DNA of 64,000 nt from Halobacterium jilantaiense (GCF_900110535.1 NZ_FOJA01000001.1:1647393-1711392); one strand, 5' to 3'. Counted from the first letter of the stretch, positions 25,914 through 35,574 are shown. The notes: generated by a model from the letters alone, not told the origin. Numbers and translations are program-made.

Positions 25914-27017
25914 ATGAGCAGCGAGGCGACCCAGAAATCCGAGTACACCGTCGAGCCGTTCGAAGCCACCGACGTCGAGGCGTTCCTCGACCTGCACGGC
26001 CGCATCTTCGACCCCGACCACGACCGCGAGTGGTTCGCGTGGAAGTACGCGGACAACCCCTACGTCGACCACCGTCCCATCCTCGTTGCGAAGCGGGACG
26101 GCGACCTCGTCGGTGCCCGGCCGTTCTTCGCGCTGGACGTGGTCGTCGACGGCAAACGCCACCTCGCGCTCCAGCCCGGGGACACGATGGTCCACCCGGA
26201 CCACCGACGCAAGGGGCTGTTCACGCGCATGACGGAGGCCGCCATCGAGCGCTACACCGACGGCGAGCCGAGTTTCTTCTTCAACTTCCCGAACGGCCAG
26301 TCCGGCCCCGGGTACCTCAAGCTCGGCTGGCGGACGGTCGCCGAGGCGGCGACCTACTACCGCATCCAGCACCCGAGCGCGGTCGGACTCGACGGCTCCG
26401 GGAGCGCGCTCGCGTCGCTCGCGAGCAGCGTCGCGGGACCGCTGCTCGACGGCTACAACCGCTTCTCGAACGCGCGCCTCCGCGGCGACAGCAGCGTGGC
26501 CGTCACGCGCCACAGGGGCGTTCCGCCGTCGCTCATGGCGGAGATTGGGGGCGAGCCCGCCCCGGGCGGCATCCACGTCGCCCGCGACGAGCAGTTCTAC
26601 GCGTGGCGCTTCGACAACCCCGAGTGGGAGTACGCCGCCTACGTCGCCGAAGTCCGCGGCGACCCGGTCGCGGGACTCGTCGTCGGGACCTCGGTCGGTC
26701 CCGGCGACACGACCACGAAGGTGACGGACGTCGCGCCGCTCCCGCCGGCGCTCGACGACCGCGTCCTCGAAACCCTGCTCGGCCGCGTCGTCGCCGACTA
26801 CGCCGACTCCGACGTCCTCGCCGCCCCCGCAATCCTCCCCGAGTCGACGATGCGCGCGGCCGGCTTCCTCCGCGACGACCGCCCGCCGCTGTCTCTCCAG
26901 GCGAACCAGACCACGCACGTCGTCCGGTCGCTCACCGGCGACTGGACGCCCGAGGGCGTCGACCTCACCGACGAGGACAGCTGGCGGCTCACCTTCTCCG
27001 AACACGACACGAGCTAG
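25914..27017 (+). CDS. GNAT-family acetyltransferase, two-domain
   Basis: 367-residue protein. The N-terminal GNAT fold has the acetyl-CoA loop in MVHPDHRRKGLFTRM (about residues 92-106). The C-terminal half looks like a second, degenerate GNAT-like domain ending in a strand-rich segment. The length and layout resemble Eis-like or haloarchaeal N-acetyltransferases, but the substrate cannot be named. ATG at MSSEATQK was chosen because an AT-rich box (AACAAATT) lies about 30 nt upstream. Confidence 0.78.
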   Translation: MSSEATQKSEYTVEPFEATDVEAFLDLHGRIFDPDHDREWFAWKYADNPYVDHRPILVAKRDGDLVGARPFFALDVVVDGKRHLALQPGDTMVHPDHRRKGLFTRMTEAAIERYTDGEPSFFFNFPNGQSGPGYLKLGWRTVAEAATYYRIQHPSAVGLDGSGSALASLASSVAGPLLDGYNRFSNARLRGDSSVAVTRHRGVPPSLMAEIGGEPAPGGIHVARDEQFYAWRFDNPEWEYAAYVAEVRGDPVAGLVVGTSVGPGDTTTKVTDVAPLPPALDDRVLETLLGRVVADYADSDVLAAPAILPESTMRAAGFLRDDRPPLSLQANQTTHVVRSLTGDWTPEGVDLTDEDSWRLTFSEHDTS

Positions 27018-27054
27018 AGAGACGGGGAAAACGACCAGAGAGGCGTAGAAGAGT

Positions 27055-27222
27055 CGGTCGCTCCGAACCGCGCTACTGTTCCACGGCTCCCTTCGGTCGC
27101 CGTTCCGGTCCGCGGTTCTCGCTCCCTGACGGTCGCTCCGAACCGCGCTACTGCTCGCGGGTCGCGTTGCTCCCCGCTCGCATCTCCGAGAGTCTCACTC
27201 GCTACGCTCGTTCCGACTCTCG
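27055..27222. repeat. 24-bp direct repeat and inverted repeats between convergent genes
   Basis: A 24-nt sequence (27055-27078) recurs exactly at 27130-27153. Each copy contains GAACCGCG, which can pair with CGCGGTTC at 27111-27118. A further inverted repeat GAGAGTC/GACTCTC (27188-27221, 20-nt loop) abuts the aminopeptidase stop codon and may serve as its terminator. No gene is supported in this gap. Confidence 0.75.
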
Positions 27223-28332
27223 CTATTCCTCGAAGCCGTCCTCGAAGACGAACGTCCCGTTCCGCTGGACGATCTCGCCGTCGACCTCGATGTACGAGTC
27301 CTCGCTCATGTCGACGATCATGTCGACGTGCTTCGCGGACTGGTTCTGCTCGACGTCCTCGCCGACCGTCGCCGGGTACGCGCGGCCGAGGGCCATGTGG
27401 ACGGTGTCGCCCATCTTCTCGTCGAACAGCATGTTGTACGTGAACTGGTCGATGTCTCGGTTCATCCCGATGCCGAGTTCGCCGAGGCGGCGCGCGCCCT
27501 CGTCGGTGTTCAGGATGCCTTCGAGGACGTCCTCGTTCTGGGTCGCGGAGAAGTCGACGACCTCGCCGTCCTCGAATTCGAGGGACGCGCCCTGAATCTC
27601 GCGGGCCTGGTGGTAGACCGGCTTGTCGAACGTGACCTCGCCCTCGACGCTGTCGGGGACGGGCGCGGTGAACACCTCGCCCGCGGGGAGGTTGTTCGAC
27701 CCGGCGTCGTTCAGCGTCGTCATGTTCGCGACGCTCATCGTCACGTCGGTGGTGTCGCCGGAGACGATGCGTACCTCTTCGGCGGGGTCGAGAATCTCGA
27801 CCATCTGCTCCTGGTGTTCCTCGACGGCGTCCCAGTCCTTGTTCACGGCGTCGTAGACGAACTCCTCGTAGGCGTCCGTGGACATGCCGGCGAGCTGCGC
27901 GTCGGCGGGCGACGGGTAGTGCGTGAGACACCACTTCGTGGAGAGCCGCGAGTCGAGGACGTTCCGGTACGCCTCGGCGTACGCCGAGCCGATTTCCGTG
28001 GAGACGTCGCTCTGCTCGCTGACGTTCTCGTGGGGGCGGCCGACGATGGCGGCGTCGGCGTGCTCGAACAGCTGCAGGAGGTGTTCGGGCTCCGAGATGT
28101 CGTCCGCGTCGACCTCGCGGAGGTACGCGCGGGCCGCGCGGTCGGTGCCGATGCCGCGGTCGCCGCGCGCGAGCATCACGGGATTGGCCCCGACCTTGCC
28201 GATCTCCTCGTAGAGAGCGACGCGCAGATCCTCGGCGACCGGCGGCATGCTCACCACGACGTTCTCGTCGGGCTGGAGGTCGATGCACTGGTCGACGACG
28301 ATTTCCGCGTGCGTCTGAATCCGGGGATCCAT
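27223..28332 (-). CDS. M29-family aminopeptidase
   Basis: 369-residue metallo-aminopeptidase of the thermophilic aminopeptidase (M29, AmpS/PepS-like) family. Recognisable parts are the N-terminal QTHAEIVVDQCIDLQPDENV, the conserved Glu region TQNEDVLEGILN, and the metal-ligand segment near DEKMGDTVHMALGRAYP. It removes N-terminal residues from peptides using two metal ions. Its promoter shares the 100-nt divergent gap with the threonine aldolase gene. Confidence 0.88.
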   Translation of the reverse strand: MDPRIQTHAEIVVDQCIDLQPDENVVVSMPPVAEDLRVALYEEIGKVGANPVMLARGDRGIGTDRAARAYLREVDADDISEPEHLLQLFEHADAAIVGRPHENVSEQSDVSTEIGSAYAEAYRNVLDSRLSTKWCLTHYPSPADAQLAGMSTDAYEEFVYDAVNKDWDAVEEHQEQMVEILDPAEEVRIVSGDTTDVTMSVANMTTLNDAGSNNLPAGEVFTAPVPDSVEGEVTFDKPVYHQAREIQGASLEFEDGEVVDFSATQNEDVLEGILNTDEGARRLGELGIGMNRDIDQFTYNMLFDEKMGDTVHMALGRAYPATVGEDVEQNQSAKHVDMIVDMSEDSYIEVDGEIVQRNGTFVFEDGFEE

Positions 28333-28433
28333 AGCGTTGCGTGGTGGAAACGGACGGTTGGCTCTTTCGGAACGCCCACCAGTCTGCCGGCGGTCCGGTC
28401 GCACTTTTGGGCCTGGAGTGTGGACGTTCGCCC

Positions 28434-29446
<1,013 letters not shown>

Positions 29447-29450
<4 letters not shown>

Positions 29451-29578
29451 TCGCGTTTCCCGCTCTCGACGCCCTCCTTGAACCCGGTGAGGGTGCGACG
29501 GAGGAACAGGAACACGAAGAACACGAACAGCAGGAAGGCGATTGCGAGGACGTAGAACGCCGGCCCGATGTCGACCAT
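29447..29578 (-). CDS. 43-residue single-helix membrane protein
   Basis: Short gene convergent with the threonine aldolase (4-nt overlap). It encodes MVDIGPAFYVLAIAFLLFVF, then a continuing Phe/Val/Leu-rich helix and a basic-charged tail (RRTLTGFKEGVESGKRD), which would face the cytoplasm. I recall short proteins of this shape in other haloarchaea, without function. The start sits about 105 nt before the divergent HTH gene. Confidence 0.65.
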
Positions 29579-29684
29579 GCGGGAGTGGACCACGGGAGCC
29601 ACAATAGGGGTTTCGGGAGGACGTCCGTGTCAGCCAGTGATTTTAACGACAAAATTCATTGTAGTTTGGCGATAACGGTGTGTC

Positions 29685-30332
29685 ATGTCCGGTCTCCTGC
29701 CCTCCACCTCGGAGACTGCAACCCCCGACGGCGACCCCCGCGTCGTCGGCGTCGACTCCGACGACGCGGACCAGTTGCTGTCCGCGCTGTCCTCGGGGAC
29801 GGCCCGGAGCCTCTACGCCGCCCTCCACGACGAGCCCGCGACCCCGTCCGAGCTCGCAGACGGCGTCGACACCTCCCTCCAGAACGCCCAGTACCACCTC
29901 TCGAATCTGGAGGACGCCGACCTCATCGAGGAGTGCGACACGAGGTACTCCGCGAAGGGCCGCGAGATGAGCGTGTACGCGCCCTGCGACGCGCCGGTGG
30001 TGCTGTTCGCGGGCAGCGAGGAGGACGGTGAGAGCGTCCAGACGGCGCTGTCGAGTCTGCTCGGCGGCATCGGCGTGCTCGGCGTCGCGAGCCTCGTCGT
30101 CCAGCGCGTGTTCGGCGACGGGCTGTCTGTGCCCGGCGCGGCTTCCGGCGGCGGCACCGTGGGGCAGCCGGGCCACACGTCGGCGCTGGTCGCCGAGGGC
30201 GGCGAGACGGCCGGTGTCGCGGCGCAGGCCGCGAGCCAGGGGGCTGGCGGGCTGCCAGTCGGGCTGCTGTTCTTCCTCGGTGGGCTGCTCGTGGTGACAG
30301 TGCTCGCCGTCGCGTGGTTCTCGGGTAGCTAA
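29685..30332 (+). CDS. ArsR-type winged-helix regulator with C-terminal membrane anchor
   Basis: 215-residue protein. Residues about 25-95 are a winged-helix domain (LSALSSGTARSLYAALHD, then ATPSELADGVDTSLQNAQYHLSNL as recognition region). Two hydrophobic stretches follow: LLGGIGVLGVASLVV near 125-140 and a strong final helix LPVGLLFFLGGLLVVTVLAVAW near 190-211. A DNA-binding domain tethered to the membrane suggests a direct sensor-regulator. AT-rich DNA precedes the ATG (TTTTAACGACAAAATTCATT region). Confidence 0.8.
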   Translation: MSGLLPSTSETATPDGDPRVVGVDSDDADQLLSALSSGTARSLYAALHDEPATPSELADGVDTSLQNAQYHLSNLEDADLIEECDTRYSAKGREMSVYAPCDAPVVLFAGSEEDGESVQTALSSLLGGIGVLGVASLVVQRVFGDGLSVPGAASGGGTVGQPGHTSALVAEGGETAGVAAQAASQGAGGLPVGLLFFLGGLLVVTVLAVAWFSGS

Positions 30333-30375
30333 AACGCGATTTTGAGTGTACGTCGGCTTATTGGTACCGTCTGTC

Positions 30376-30419
30376 GTAGCGATGGGTACAGGCCGCTGCG
30401 GCCTGCCTCCTGACGCTAC
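30376..30419. terminator. nested hairpin between convergent genes
   Basis: Outer stem GTAGCG/CGCTAC (30376-30381 with 30414-30419) encloses CAGGCCG/CGGCCTG (30389-30405, 3-nt loop). It lies between the convergent HTH and phosphodiesterase genes and overlaps the latter's stop codon, suggesting a bidirectional transcription end. Confidence 0.5.
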
Positions 30420-30928
30420 CGGCCCTCCACACGGAACTCACTGAGGACGCGCCCGTCGCGGGCCCGGAGTTCCCCGCGCACGCCGCGGTCGCTGGGGTAG
30501 AGTTCGGCGTGCGCCTCCGGGTTTCCGCGCGGGTCCGCGTGGCTGCCGGGATTCAGTAGAACGACGTCCTCCGTCTCTTTCGTCGTCGGCGCGTGCGTGT
30601 GTCCCGACACCACGAGGTCCGCGCCGCGCTCCCGTCCGAACATCGAGAGCCCGAGTTCGCCGCCGTCTCGGCGGTGCGTGAGCGCGACCCGGACCCCGGC
30701 GACCTCGACGGTGCGGGCGGCGGGCAGGCGGTCGCGGACGGCGGGGCTGTCTGCGTTCCCGTGGACCGCGTGGAGGCGGTCGGCCGCGTCGTGGAACGCG
30801 TCGAGGGCGGTCTCGGTCGTGAAGTCGCCGGCGTGCAGCACTTCGTCGGCGTCGGCGACGGCGTCCGCGGCGCGGCCGGCGAGCGCGTGTCCGTTCTCGC
30901 TGTGGGTGTCCGAGAGCACGGCAATCAT
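30416..30928 (-). CDS. YfcE/MJ0936-type metallophosphodiesterase
   Basis: 170-residue calcineurin-like phosphoesterase. Metal-binding motifs are in order: MIAVLSDTHSENGH (D-x-H), HAGDFTT (GD), HGNADS (GN-type), ALTHRRDGG (H) and VSGHTHAP (GHTH). The family hydrolyses phosphodiesters such as cyclic nucleotides; the natural substrate is unknown. The ATG directly precedes the first strand as in homologues. Confidence 0.9.
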   Translation of the reverse strand: MIAVLSDTHSENGHALAGRAADAVADADEVLHAGDFTTETALDAFHDAADRLHAVHGNADSPAVRDRLPAARTVEVAGVRVALTHRRDGGELGLSMFGRERGADLVVSGHTHAPTTKETEDVVLLNPGSHADPRGNPEAHAELYPSDRGVRGELRARDGRVLSEFRVEGR

Positions 30929-31039
30929 AGCGCGGAGTTCTCGGTGGAGGCTCGTGAGGGTTGCGCCGGACGGCGGCGGGACGGGCACAGGGCGGGCTCG
31001 TCGGGGCTTCTTTACGACAGCCCCGTGAATTCCGAGGAA

Positions 31040-31987
31040 ATGGCAGGCAGTAAGACAGTCGTGCTGGCCGCGCTGGTGGCGAACGGCGCGATTGCGGTGT
31101 TGAAGTTCCTCGGGTTCCTCATCACGGGGAGTCCCGCGATGCTCTCGGAGACCTACCACTCCGTCTCGGACACCGGTAATCAGGTGTTCCTGCTGATCGG
31201 GCTGCGGTACGGTGAGCGGGCGGCGACCCGTGACCACCCGTTCGGCTACGGGAAGGCGCAGTTCTTCTACTCGTTCCTGGTGAGCGTGATGCTGTTCGGC
31301 ATCGCTGGCTGGGAGTCCGCGAACCACGGCTACCACGCGCTTCAGCACGGCGAGGCCGCCATCGCGAGCCAGGCGTCGTTGCTGGGGTACGAGTTCCCCG
31401 GCGTCTGGGTGAACTACGTCGTGCTCGTCGGCGCGGTCGGATTCGAGGGGTACGCGTTCACCAAGGCGTGGGGGGAGACGAAGAGCCAGATGGCGCGCCA
31501 CGACTGGGGGTCGCTGCGTGAGATGTTCCAGAAGACCAGCGACACGACGACGCTGACGGCGCTCACCGAGGACACTGTCGCGCTGCTGGGGCTGCTGTTC
31601 GCGCTGGGTGGCATCGTGCTCACGCAGGCCACGGGGAACCCCGTCTACGACGCGGCGTCCGCGCTGCTCATCGGTGTCCTGCTGATGGTGTTCGCGGTGG
31701 CGCTGGCCTGGGAGAACAAGCGCCTGCTGCTGGGCGAGAGCGTGGCACCGGACGAGGAGCAGGCGCTGCGGGCGGTGGCCGAGGAGTCGCCGGCCGTCAC
31801 CGAGCTCGTGGAGCTCCGGACGGTGTACTTCGGGCCGAACGAGCTGCTGGTGACGGCTGACGTGACGTTCCGCGACGACATGGACACCGACGACGTGGAG
31901 GACGCCATCGCGGCCATCGTGGCGGAGATGAAGGCGACGAACGAGGCGGTGACGAAGGTGTACGTGGAGCCGCAGGCAGCCGCCTAG
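31040..31987 (+). CDS. cation diffusion facilitator, ZnT9-like
   Basis: 315-residue metal exporter-type membrane protein with about six helices. The helix-2 metal site HSVSD is present (SETYHSVSDTGNQ), but helix 5, where classic CDF proteins have a second H/DxxxD site, reads LTALTEDTVALLG. That Glu-Asp form is what I associate with the SLC30A9/ZnT9 branch, so metal use may differ from zinc exporters. The C-terminal cytosolic domain (about 235-315) is the usual ferredoxin-like fold. A TTTACG box is about 30 nt upstream. Confidence 0.85.
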   Translation: MAGSKTVVLAALVANGAIAVLKFLGFLITGSPAMLSETYHSVSDTGNQVFLLIGLRYGERAATRDHPFGYGKAQFFYSFLVSVMLFGIAGWESANHGYHALQHGEAAIASQASLLGYEFPGVWVNYVVLVGAVGFEGYAFTKAWGETKSQMARHDWGSLREMFQKTSDTTTLTALTEDTVALLGLLFALGGIVLTQATGNPVYDAASALLIGVLLMVFAVALAWENKRLLLGESVAPDEEQALRAVAEESPAVTELVELRTVYFGPNELLVTADVTFRDDMDTDDVEDAIAAIVAEMKATNEAVTKVYVEPQAAA

Positions 31988-32023
31988 GCCGCCACCGAGC
32001 ACGCTTATGCTAACTTTGTTTTT

Positions 32024-32091
32024 CGAAATGGAAACTGAATTTCGCTAGTGCGGTAAGTTTTAAGTGTCGGGCGGCCCAACGTGTAATCGCT
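32024..32091 (+). promoter_or_regulatory. dpsA promoter with upstream inverted repeat
   Basis: TTTTAAG at about 32058-32064 precedes the dpsA ATG by about 30 nt, so the 5' leader is a few bases. An inverted repeat CGAAAT/ATTTCG (32024-32044, 9-nt spacer) lies just upstream of the TATA box and could be a regulator site, for example of an iron-dependent DtxR-type protein; the regulator is inferred. Confidence 0.5.
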
Positions 32092-32643
32092 ATGAGCACC
32101 CAGAAGCACGTACTCAAGAGCGCGGGCGACGTCGAAGGCTCCGAGTCGCTGCGCATCGACGCCGAGCGAGCCGAACAGGTCGTCGACGCGCTGAACGCGG
32201 ACCTCGCGGACGTCTACGTCCTCTACCACCAGCTCCGCAAGCACCACTGGAACGTCGAGGGCGCGGAGTTCCGCGACCTCCACCTGTTCCTCGGTGACGC
32301 CGCCGAGACCGCCGAGGAGATCGCTGACACCCTCGCGGAGCGCGTGCAGGCGCTCGGCGGCGTCCCGCACGCCAGCCCCGCGACGCTCCAGTCCGAGGCG
32401 TCCGTCGAGCCCGAGGACGAGGACGTCTACGACATCCGCAGCTCCCTGGCCAACGACGAAGAGATGTACGGCGACATCATCGAGACGACCCGCGAACACA
32501 TCGAACTCGCGGAGAACCTCGGCGACTACGCCACGGCCGAACTGCTCCGCGAGGGCCTCGTGGACCTCGAAGACGACGCCCACCACGTCGAGCACTACCT
32601 GGAGGCGGACACGCTCGTCTTCCAGGGCGCGATGGAGCAGTAG
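32092..32643 (+). CDS. dpsA: DNA-protecting ferritin-like protein DpsA
   Basis: 183-residue Dps ferritin that stores iron as a dodecamer and removes peroxide. The ferroxidase ligands lie in YHQLRKHHWNVEG and FRDLHLFLGDAAETAEE. From memory it is close in sequence and length to Halobacterium salinarum DpsA (same start MSTQK and same KHHWNVEGAEFRDLHLFLG block), which supports the taxonomic placement. Monocistronic, with its own near-leaderless promoter. Confidence 0.96.
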   Translation: MSTQKHVLKSAGDVEGSESLRIDAERAEQVVDALNADLADVYVLYHQLRKHHWNVEGAEFRDLHLFLGDAAETAEEIADTLAERVQALGGVPHASPATLQSEASVEPEDEDVYDIRSSLANDEEMYGDIIETTREHIELAENLGDYATAELLREGLVDLEDDAHHVEHYLEADTLVFQGAMEQ

Positions 32644-32682
32644 GGAGACGGGACAGCGACAGAGAACCCAGTTTTTTGCGAG

Positions 32683-32838
32683 CTATCGTTTGACGTCGAC
32701 GGTGTAGTCCGTGGAGAGCCAGCCGTCCGGGTTGTCGTCCTCGGTGAACACGGTTCGGTCGGGGGACGACCGCAGCGCGGTGAGGCCGGTCTCGTCGTCG
32801 TCCTGCGCGAGTGCCATCACCGAGTCGTAGGTGGTCAC
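32683..32838 (-). CDS. 51-residue acidic protein
   Basis: Small gene between dpsA and the second helicase, transcribed toward dpsA. It encodes MTTYDSVMALAQDDDETGLT, a charged middle and the end DGWLSTDYTVDVKR. The DNPDGWLSTD ending resembles a type of short haloarchaeal protein that I cannot name with certainty. GTG start. About 100 nt divergent gap to the helicase gene. Confidence 0.6.
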   Translation of the reverse strand: MTTYDSVMALAQDDDETGLTALRSSPDRTVFTEDDNPDGWLSTDYTVDVKR

Positions 32839-32940
32839 GCCGGCATATGTGTTTTGGTCGGCCTAAACTCTCGGGAGCCGGGGGTGTTCCGGGCCGAGCC
32901 GGAGGTTTATACGGCGTGCCGGTCATAAATCCAGCCAACT

Positions 32941-35178
32941 GTGGCCGCCAGCGACGCCGACTACATGGAGTTCTTCCCGAAGCCCTCGCCGTACGACAAC
33001 CAGCGGGCGGCGATGGACGAGATTCGGGACGCACTCGACGGCGGCCGGGACGTGCTCTTCGAGGGTGCCTGCGGGACCGGCAAGACCCTCGCCGCGCTCG
33101 CGCCCGCCCTCGCCCACGCCCAGGCCGAGGACAAGACGGTCGTCATCACGACGAACGTCCACCAGCAGATGCGGCAGTTCGTCCGCGAGGCCCGCGAGAT
33201 TCACGACGCCGAGCCCATCCGGGCGGTCGTGTTCAAGGGCAAGGGGTCGATGTGCCACATCGACGTCGACTACGAGGAGTGTCAGGTGCTCCGGGACAAC
33301 ACCCACGAACTCGTGGACGCCGAGCGCGACAAGCGCCAACTGGAGGAACGGCAGTCCGCGCTGCTCGACGAGGCGCAGGCCGGCGACGACGAGGCCGCCG
33401 ACGCCCGGCAGGCGGTGATGGACGAACTCGAAGCGGTCGAGGAAGAGCTCGACGACCTCGAAGACGGCAACGTCTGCGAGCGCTACTACGAGAACCTCGT
33501 GGGCGACAACGACGACTTCTACCAGTGGCTGTACGACGGCGTTCGGACGCCCGAGGACATCTACGACTACGCCGAGGAGGCGGGGCTCTGCGGCTACGAG
33601 CTCCTCAAGGACGGCATCGAGGGCGTCGACCTCGCCGTCTGCAACTACCACCACCTGCTGGACCCCGGGATTCGCGCGCAGTTCTTCCGCTGGCTGGGTC
33701 GGGACCCCGAGGACGTGGTGGTGGTCTTCGACGAGGCGCACAACGTCGAGGACGCCGCCCGCGACCACGCCGCCGAGACGCTCACCGAGCACACGCTGGA
33801 CGGCGCACTCGACAAACTCGGCGAGACGGGCGACCCGCGCGCTGAGGCCGCCGAGCGCGTGCTCGGGGCGTTCCGGGACGCGCTCGTCGAGACCTACGAG
33901 GCCTCGTTCGGCCCCGGCGGGAAAGGCCCGGCGCGCGCGAAGTCCGCGGTCGAGTCGAACTGGGCGGACGTCCCCGTCGCGAACGACGACCGTCGCGACG
34001 ACCTCACGCTCTCGTTCCTGCAGGCCTACACCGGCCCCGGCATCAGCGAGGACGTCGACGACGCGCTCGGCCTCGGCGAGTACCTCGACGAGGAGTACGA
34101 GGACGCCTACCGGAACGGCGACGCGACGACGCGCCGGGACTGCCACGTGCTCGCCGCCGCCGAGTTCGTAGAGGCGTACGTCGAGCGCGGCGGCGAGTTC
34201 GGCCAGTACCCGACCGCGGCGGTCCGGCGCGACGACCGAACGGGCGACGTGTACGGCCGCGCGGAACTGTACACCTGCATCCCCCGGGAGGTGACCACGG
34301 ACCTCTTCGACGCCGTCCACGCCAGCGTCCTGATGAGCGCGACGCTCCGGCCGTTCGACGTGGTCGGCGACGTGCTGGGGCTGGAGGACCCCGTCGAACT
34401 GGCGTTCGGCCTCCAGTTCCCCGAGGACCGCCGGCGGACGTTCGCCGTCGACACGGAGCCGCTGTTCTCCTCGAACCGCGAGGACCCCGCGACCCAGCAG
34501 GAAGTCGCGGGCGCGCTCCGGGACGCGATGCGGTTCACGCCCGGGAACTGCCTGTTCTTCTTCCCGAGCTACGCCGAAGCGGAACGCTACCACGACATGC
34601 TGCGGGATGTCGACGGGACTCGCTACCTCGACGAACCGGGTGTGGCGGCCGAGGACCTCCGCCAGGAGTTCGTCGCCGACGGGAACGGCGCGCTGTTCAC
34701 GTCGCTGTGGGGCACGCTCGCCGAGGGCGTGAGCTTCGACGGCGACGACGCCCGCACCGTCGCGGTCGTCGGCGTCCCCTACCCCCACCTCGACGCCCGC
34801 GCCGAGGCCGTGCAGGACGCCTACGCGACGGCGTTCGCCGACCGCGACGCGAAGCACGGCGACGGCGGCGGCCGGCGACGCCGCGGCAGCGAGGACGCCG
34901 GCTGGCGGTACGCTGTCGAGATTCCGACCGTGCGCAAGACCCGGCAGGCGATGGGGCGCGTCATTCGCTCCCCAGAGGACTTCGGCGTCCGCATGCTCGT
35001 CGACCGGCGGTACACGGCCGCCAGCCGCACCGGGATGCGGAAGTACTCCGTCAACTCGACGTTCCCGCCAGAGGAGCGCGCCGAGATGGTGGACGTCGAC
35101 CCCGAGAAACTCCGGTTCTCCCTGCTGAACTTCTACGGCGACCTGGAGGCCTACGACGGCGACCCGCCTAGTCCCTGA
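32941..35178 (+). CDS. XPD-like superfamily 2 DNA helicase with Fe-S domain
   Basis: 745-residue Rad3/XPD-type helicase. Walker A GACGTGKT is at 42-49, the DEAH box at 264-267, and the four Fe-S cluster Cys at 105, 114, 179 and 217. An acidic coiled-coil insertion (about 122-178) separates the second and third Cys. Motif VI is visible as RKTRQAMGRVIRSPEDFG. It is the likely archaeal XPD nucleotide-excision-repair helicase. GTG gives the full N-terminus; an ATG eight codons later is possible. A shorter relative lies at 5948. Confidence 0.92.
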   Translation: MAASDADYMEFFPKPSPYDNQRAAMDEIRDALDGGRDVLFEGACGTGKTLAALAPALAHAQAEDKTVVITTNVHQQMRQFVREAREIHDAEPIRAVVFKGKGSMCHIDVDYEECQVLRDNTHELVDAERDKRQLEERQSALLDEAQAGDDEAADARQAVMDELEAVEEELDDLEDGNVCERYYENLVGDNDDFYQWLYDGVRTPEDIYDYAEEAGLCGYELLKDGIEGVDLAVCNYHHLLDPGIRAQFFRWLGRDPEDVVVVFDEAHNVEDAARDHAAETLTEHTLDGALDKLGETGDPRAEAAERVLGAFRDALVETYEASFGPGGKGPARAKSAVESNWADVPVANDDRRDDLTLSFLQAYTGPGISEDVDDALGLGEYLDEEYEDAYRNGDATTRRDCHVLAAAEFVEAYVERGGEFGQYPTAAVRRDDRTGDVYGRAELYTCIPREVTTDLFDAVHASVLMSATLRPFDVVGDVLGLEDPVELAFGLQFPEDRRRTFAVDTEPLFSSNREDPATQQEVAGALRDAMRFTPGNCLFFFPSYAEAERYHDMLRDVDGTRYLDEPGVAAEDLRQEFVADGNGALFTSLWGTLAEGVSFDGDDARTVAVVGVPYPHLDARAEAVQDAYATAFADRDAKHGDGGGRRRRGSEDAGWRYAVEIPTVRKTRQAMGRVIRSPEDFGVRMLVDRRYTAASRTGMRKYSVNSTFPPEERAEMVDVDPEKLRFSLLNFYGDLEAYDGDPPSP

Positions 35179-35574
35179 CTAGTTCGACTGAGCTTGTGCG
35201 ACGGGCTCTGTCGTAGACGTATTCTCGAAAGCCCCGGATGGCTACGGTCGCGCGGCTCGCTGCGCGCGCTCGCTCCGCTCGCGTGCTTCCGTCGCCGGGC
35301 TTCCCGTAGCCATCCGCCCCGTTCAGTCCCACCAGGCCCGCTGGTCAGCCGGTGACGGGTGAACTGAAAGGGGCGACACGGTCGTAAGCCGAGATCGTTC
35401 GAAAGACGGCTGCGCCGTCTTTCGTGATGACAAGAGACGCCACGGCGTCTCTTGAACCACGACGCAAGCACCGCAGGCCGGAGGCCGAGGAGCGCAGCGA
35501 GTCACAGGCCCGACCGCGTCGGGGCTTTCGAGGCCTCGTCGACCGAGACCGCGAACAGTACATCGAAGTCCCAG
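35179..35574. repeat. 396-nt gap filled with perfect hairpins
   Basis: No gene is supported here. The gap contains a 12-bp perfect inverted repeat GGATGGCTACGG/CCGTAGCCATCC (35236-35315, with GC-rich inner palindromes), ACCAG/CTGGT near 35330-35344, GAAAGACGGC/GCCGTCTTTC (35401-35423, 3-nt loop), CAAGAGACGC/GCGTCTCTTG (35431-35454, 4-nt loop) and CCCGAC/GTCGGG (about 35509-35523). It lies between convergent genes, so some hairpins may stop transcription, but the number far exceeds that need. Confidence 0.8.
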
